NCBI GenBank assembly: GCA_955652585.1
Contig: CATPBF010000124.1
Location: 1-9,302, forward strand
DNA from: Candidatus Dormiibacterota bacterium
GTDB lineage: Bacteria > Chloroflexota > Dormibacteria > Dormibacterales > Dormibacteraceae
Reading direction: 5' to 3'
Length of the DNA stretch: 9,302 nt
This document shows, piece by piece, positions 6,209-9,302 of the stretch; position 1 is the stretch's first letter, and every line of letters begins with the position of its first letter. The notes beneath the pieces were generated by a model. That model did not search any database, was not told where the DNA came from, and saw only the letters and a program-made list of their open reading frames with translations. The position numbers were made by a program, and so were the translations under genes.

Positions 6209-8112
6209 GCCGGCGGCAGTGGAGTCGCAGAGCGGATGGCGGCGTGGTTGTTGAGGTTGAACTGCATGATGTCGACGCCGATGGGCGCCGCTTCGACCTC
6301 GGACAGCTCGCCGCCCTCGACGAAGACAGACATCGCGATGTCGGGCTGGGCGAAAGGCGCGAAGAACACGAACCACGCATGCGTCGGGGTGTTGAGCCCG
6401 CTCCCTCCCCACTGCGCGGTGCCGGTCTTGCCTCCGCCGTCAGCGGGCACCCCGGCAGCGCGGAACCAGTAGTTCATGTTGTAAGGGCGGTTGATCTCCT
6501 CGCGCATGCCCTCCCGCACCGCCTGCAGGTTGTCTGCCGATGCGGGCACGGTACCGACCACGCGCCGCTGCTGGGTCGCCGTCACGCGACCCGACGCGTC
6601 GCGAACCAGATGGACGAGCGTTGGCTGCAACACGAAGCCGCCGTTGGCGAGCGCGGCCACGTACACGGCCTGGTTGAGCGGCGTGGTCAGCAGCGCGGAT
6701 TGGCCGATGCCGAAGGTGATCGTGTCGCCCAACGTCCAGCGGCACGCGTCGGAGTTGAGGTCCGGGACGCCGCACGTGAGCTGCTTCCAGATGCGATCCG
6801 GCACGAGTCCTGACTCCACGCCAGGCATCTCCAGGTCCTTGGCCTGCCCGAACCCGAACGCGCGCGCATAGCGCGCGAGGGTGACATCGCCGACCATCGC
6901 CGCGACTTGGTAGAAGAATGTGTCGCACGAGACGGCGAGTGCCTTGGCCACATTCATATAGCCGAGGTTGTAGGTCGCCCAGTTGTGATAAATCCACCCG
7001 CCATAGTTGAGATAGCTCGGACAGCCGAGCATCGTCTGCGGCGTGATCTTGCCCTCTTGCAGGCCGGCGATCGCGGTCACCATCTTGAAAGTCGATCCCG
7101 GCGCGTACTGGCCCGCGATGGCGCGGTTGAGGAGCGGCCGATCAGGGTTTGTGAGCAGGCCGTTGTAGGCCGCCTGCGAGATGCCGTGTATGAAGAGGTT
7201 GGTGTCGTAGCCCGGCAGGCTGACCAGGGCGAGCACCTCACCCGACTGCGGATCGATCACGACCGATGCGCCGGCGGTCTTGCCATCGCGACTCAGGCCG
7301 GCTGCCAGCGCATGGCTCGTCGCAACCTGCAGCGACGCATCGATGGTCAGGTAGACGGCATGACCCGCCACCGGCGGCTGCATCGCGATCGTCTTCACGA
7401 TCTGTCCGCGCGCGTCGACCACGACATCGGCCCAGCCGTCGGTGCCGCGAAGCACTGACTCCAGGCCGGCTTCCACTCCTACCTTGCCGACCACCTCGTC
7501 GGGCTGATAGCCGAGGGGCTTGAGGCGCTGGAGGTCCGTATCGTCGAGCGGACCGACATACCCGACTAAGTGTCCGAACGTCAAAGGGTCGGTGTACGTG
7601 CGCACCGCATGGTGTGCGATCGAAGCTCCTGGCAGTGACGGCAGGCGCTCAGTGACGGCGAGGACCTGTGCCTCGGTCAGGTCGGCGCCTATGCGGGCGG
7701 GACTGAATGGATCGGCGATGACAAGCGAGGCTTCCGACCGGTCTTCCGGCTGACCGACCAGCCTCGCCAGGGTGGCGAGCTCGGCGGCGCGCTCTCGCGC
7801 ATCAGTGGGAAGGTTCGCAGGCACGACCTGGAGGTTCCAGACGGGCGTGTTCTGCACCAGGGCCACGCCATGACGGTCGTAGATGATGCCGCGGTCGGCT
7901 TCGAGGACGGTGCGATGAACCGTGTTCGCGCGCGCAAGCGCCGCCAGGTTCGATGAGTCGTACACCTGGAGCTGCGCAAGCTTGAGTGTGAGGACGCCGA
8001 CCATCAGGACGACGACTCCGGCCGCGGCGACCATCCTGGCCGACCAGCGCGGCTGCGGAGCGATGCCTCCGAGCTCGACCCACCGACCGATGCTCCAGCG
8101 AGGTTCGATCAA
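6205..8112 (-). CDS. mrdA: Penicillin-binding protein 2 (elongasome transpeptidase)
   Basis: Class B PBP that cross-links new peptidoglycan as partner of RodA. 635 aa from the chosen TTG. There is a short cytoplasmic N-terminus, one membrane anchor at about 27-47, and a dimerisation/pedestal region containing EADRGIIYDRHG at 71-82. The transpeptidase domain has SxxK S340-TF-K343 (in APGSTFKM), the second motif S395-C-D397 (SxD as in many PBP2 proteins), and KTG at 562-564 (GGKTGTAQ). The frame is open far upstream through mreD, but TTG 8112 is preferred: its TTGA overlaps the mreD stop, GGGAG lies upstream at 8124-8128 (11 nt spacing), and it gives a normal PBP2 N-terminus. The extracytoplasmic part has four cysteines (C364, C396, C447, C457). 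It overlaps rodA by 4 nt. PBP2 rather than PBP3/FtsI is inferred from the neighbours. Confidence 0.94.
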   Translation of the reverse strand: MIEPRWSIGRWVELGGIAPQPRWSARMVAAAGVVVLMVGVLTLKLAQLQVYDSSNLAALARANTVHRTVLEADRGIIYDRHGVALVQNTPVWNLQVVPANLPTDARERAAELATLARLVGQPEDRSEASLVIADPFSPARIGADLTEAQVLAVTERLPSLPGASIAHHAVRTYTDPLTFGHLVGYVGPLDDTDLQRLKPLGYQPDEVVGKVGVEAGLESVLRGTDGWADVVVDARGQIVKTIAMQPPVAGHAVYLTIDASLQVATSHALAAGLSRDGKTAGASVVIDPQSGEVLALVSLPGYDTNLFIHGISQAAYNGLLTNPDRPLLNRAIAGQYAPGSTFKMVTAIAGLQEGKITPQTMLGCPSYLNYGGWIYHNWATYNLGYMNVAKALAVSCDTFFYQVAAMVGDVTLARYARAFGFGQAKDLEMPGVESGLVPDRIWKQLTCGVPDLNSDACRWTLGDTITFGIGQSALLTTPLNQAVYVAALANGGFVLQPTLVHLVRDASGRVTATQQRRVVGTVPASADNLQAVREGMREEINRPYNMNYWFRAAGVPADGGGKTGTAQWGGSGLNTPTHAWFVFFAPFAQPDIAMSVFVEGGELSEVEAAPIGVDIMQFNLNNHAAIRSATPLPPA

Positions 8113-8609
8113 GAAACCGTCTGCTCCCAGTGAAGGCCGCCGGTCACCCGTCGCAGGGCCATCAGAGCCGGCGGCATCAACACCGCGTTGTAGAGGCAGG
8201 ACGCGATCATGAGCTGAGCCGCTGTTCGCAACGGTGGGATGGGCAGGCCGAGCGCGCCATCGGAGCCGATCAGCACAAGCGAATACAGCACCGTGCTCAC
8301 GACCACGGCGGCCGCGGGGTGGAAAAGGCTCTCGCGGTCGAGGTTGCGGGCCCAAAAGCCGGTTGCGTACGCGCCGACCAGCAGCGCCAGAGCGTGGGGC
8401 CCCAGCGGTCCGGGCGCATTGAGGTCGAGCAGGATGCCACCCACGCATGCCCAGAGCAGTCCGGCACGAACGCCCAGGGTCCACGTCAGCCCCATCACCG
8501 CGATGAGCACCACGTTGGCAAACACGCCGGCGATCTCGAGCTGTGAGGCCCACGTGACCTGGACCAGGGCCGCGGCGACCAACAAGAGCAAGCCCGCCAC
8601 GACTTTCAT
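8109..8609 (-). CDS. mreD: Rod shape-determining protein MreD
   Basis: Small inner-membrane protein of the elongasome, thought to link MreC with RodA-PBP2. 166 aa, normal length, with five or so hydrophobic segments (about 3-22, 28-46, 50-62, 70-88, 98-116, with a further one at about 128-150). The signature stretch is VGGILLDLNAPGPLGPHAL at 56-74, matching the MreD pattern of GG-x-x-x-DL followed by LG and AL. The ATG at 8609 overlaps the mreC stop as ATGA and is followed by the first membrane helix directly. Earlier in-frame starts would read a basic, non-hydrophobic shadow of mreC and are rejected. The 3' end overlaps the PBP2 TTG start. Confidence 0.92.
   Translation of the reverse strand: MKVVAGLLLLVAAALVQVTWASQLEIAGVFANVVLIAVMGLTWTLGVRAGLLWACVGGILLDLNAPGPLGPHALALLVGAYATGFWARNLDRESLFHPAAAVVVSTVLYSLVLIGSDGALGLPIPPLRTAAQLMIASCLYNAVLMPPALMALRRVTGGLHWEQTVS
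8124..8128 (-). promoter_or_regulatory. Likely ribosome-binding site for the PBP2 gene
   Basis: On the minus strand GGGAG precedes the TTG at 8112 by 11 nt, inside the end of mreD. The spacing is a little long. It is the main reason, with the TTGA overlap, for choosing the TTG start over more distant in-frame starts. Confidence 0.45.
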
Positions 8610-9302
8610 GAGGGCGTGAAGTCCGTGACCACGATGACCAGGCTCAGCGTCGCGGGATTGTTGACCCAATCGACGAGTGCCGCGTCGACCGTGGCGGCAT
8701 CGCTGTGGGTGACGTTCACGACCTCGCCTACGACCAGGCCGCGCGGATACCCGCCGCCGATGCCGCTGGTGATCGCCCAATCGCCTTTGGTCGGTGTCGC
8801 CCCAACGTGATGCTGGATCTGAATCTGCAGCGCACCGGGGCCGCCGATGACAGTGCCCTGGAGCCCTGATCCCGAAAGGAAAACGTTGGCGCGGCTCTGC
8901 GGATCAGCGAGCGTCTGCACGATGGCGCTGTGCGGTCCTGTCTCGCGGACGCGTCCGACGAGGCCGGCTCCGCTCACGACGATCATGCCGGCCTGAACGC
9001 CGTCGTCACTCCCGCGGTCGATTTGCAGCGTGCGGCTGAATGCGTCGGGACCCCGACCGATGACCTGCGTCACGACGGTCCGGTGGCCGAACGTGCGCTG
9101 GAAGTCGAGAGCCTTGCGCAGCTCGCTGTTGTCGTATGCGGCCGCATTCAGCTCGGCGAGCTGGCGCTTCAAGTCCTGGTTCTCGGCGGTCAGTTTTTGG
9201 TTCCGGTCGCGGAGGCTGGCGATGTCACCGAAGATCGCGGTGGCGCGCTCGAGAGTGGTGGCCAGCGACATCATCTGCGCCTCGAGCGGAGCAAGCGTGC
9301 TC
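8606..9302 (-). CDS. mreC: Rod shape-determining protein MreC (5' partial)
   Basis: Bitopic scaffold protein of the elongasome that binds and activates PBP2 in the periplasmic/extracytoplasmic space. The frame is open to the right window edge, so the cytoplasmic N-terminus and membrane anchor are missing; about 231 residues are present. The first 60 or so residues form a coiled coil (SLRDRNQKLTAENQDLKRQL region), then LRKALDFQ, then the two beta domains: VIGRGPDAFSRTLQIDRGSD, GLVGRVRETGPHSAIVQTLAD, a WAITSGIGGGYPRGLVVGEV block, and a C-terminal VDWVNNPATLSLVIVV strand pattern. These are in family order. The ATG at 9274 is inside the coiled coil and not a real start. The stop overlaps the mreD start (ATGA). 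mreB would be expected just beyond the right edge, but this is not seen. Confidence 0.93.
   Translation of the reverse strand, partial: STLAPLEAQMMSLATTLERATAIFGDIASLRDRNQKLTAENQDLKRQLAELNAAAYDNSELRKALDFQRTFGHRTVVTQVIGRGPDAFSRTLQIDRGSDDGVQAGMIVVSGAGLVGRVRETGPHSAIVQTLADPQSRANVFLSGSGLQGTVIGGPGALQIQIQHHVGATPTKGDWAITSGIGGGYPRGLVVGEVVNVTHSDAATVDAALVDWVNNPATLSLVIVVTDFTPS

Noticed and set aside
5121..6380. Minus-strand open frame of 419 codons overlapping rodA in another frame
   Set aside because: The Arg/Ala/Pro/Gly-rich translation without hydrophobic segments or motifs is the usual out-of-frame shadow of a high-GC membrane gene.
8113..8553. N-terminal extension of PBP2 by 147 residues
   Set aside because: This stretch is the out-of-frame reading of mreD, and the PBP2 family begins with a short tail and one membrane anchor just after the TTG at 8112.

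Overview
The window is GC-rich (about two thirds G+C by eye) and bacterial. It looks chromosomal, conserved and densely coded. Every long gene can be assigned to a known family, and I see no phage, transposon, CRISPR, tRNA or rRNA signal. The gene order (mreC-mreD-PBP2-rodA, then rplU-rpmA-obg-nadD-rsfS), an Obg with a C-terminal OCT domain, a bL21 with a long charged tail and an HspR-like MerR protein fit a high-GC Terrabacteria lineage, such as Actinomycetota or a Chloroflexota/Dormibacterota-like group. The window alone does not settle the phylum.

Left part, plus strand (1-1569): the end of a TadB-like gene and a complete TadC-like gene. Both are T2SSF-domain inner-membrane proteins, the platform pair of a Tad/Flp-type pilus or related type II/IV machine. 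The rest of that locus lies off the left edge.

Middle (1570-1683): a short convergent intergenic stretch with a 19-bp near-perfect direct repeat (copies 42 bp apart) and interleaved inverted segments. It is the only non-coding stretch with visible structure.

Right part, minus strand (9302 down to 1684): ten genes in one direction with almost no spacing: mreC (cut by the window edge), mreD, mrdA/PBP2, rodA, rplU (bL21), rpmA (bL27), obg, nadD, rsfS and a MerR-family regulator. Several junctions are 4-nt start/stop overlaps (mreC/mreD ATGA, mreD/mrdA TTGA, mrdA/rodA ATGA, obg/nadD GTGA). Others overlap by 14 nt (rodA/rplU), abut (rplU/rpmA) or are 1 nt apart (nadD/rsfS). This implies one transcription unit with translational coupling. 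It joins the elongasome (MreC/MreD scaffold, RodA glycosyltransferase, PBP2 transpeptidase) to ribosome assembly and silencing (bL21, bL27, Obg, RsfS) and NAD synthesis (NadD), so wall elongation and ribosome capacity could be co-expressed.

The main oddities are as follows. The obg coding region has no ordinary start codon where homology says the protein begins; a GAG sits in the Met position. Its Walker B/G3 aspartate is replaced by glutamate. bL21 carries a tail of about 75 residues built partly from a hexanucleotide microrepeat. I found no convincing evidence for a novel multi-gene system.
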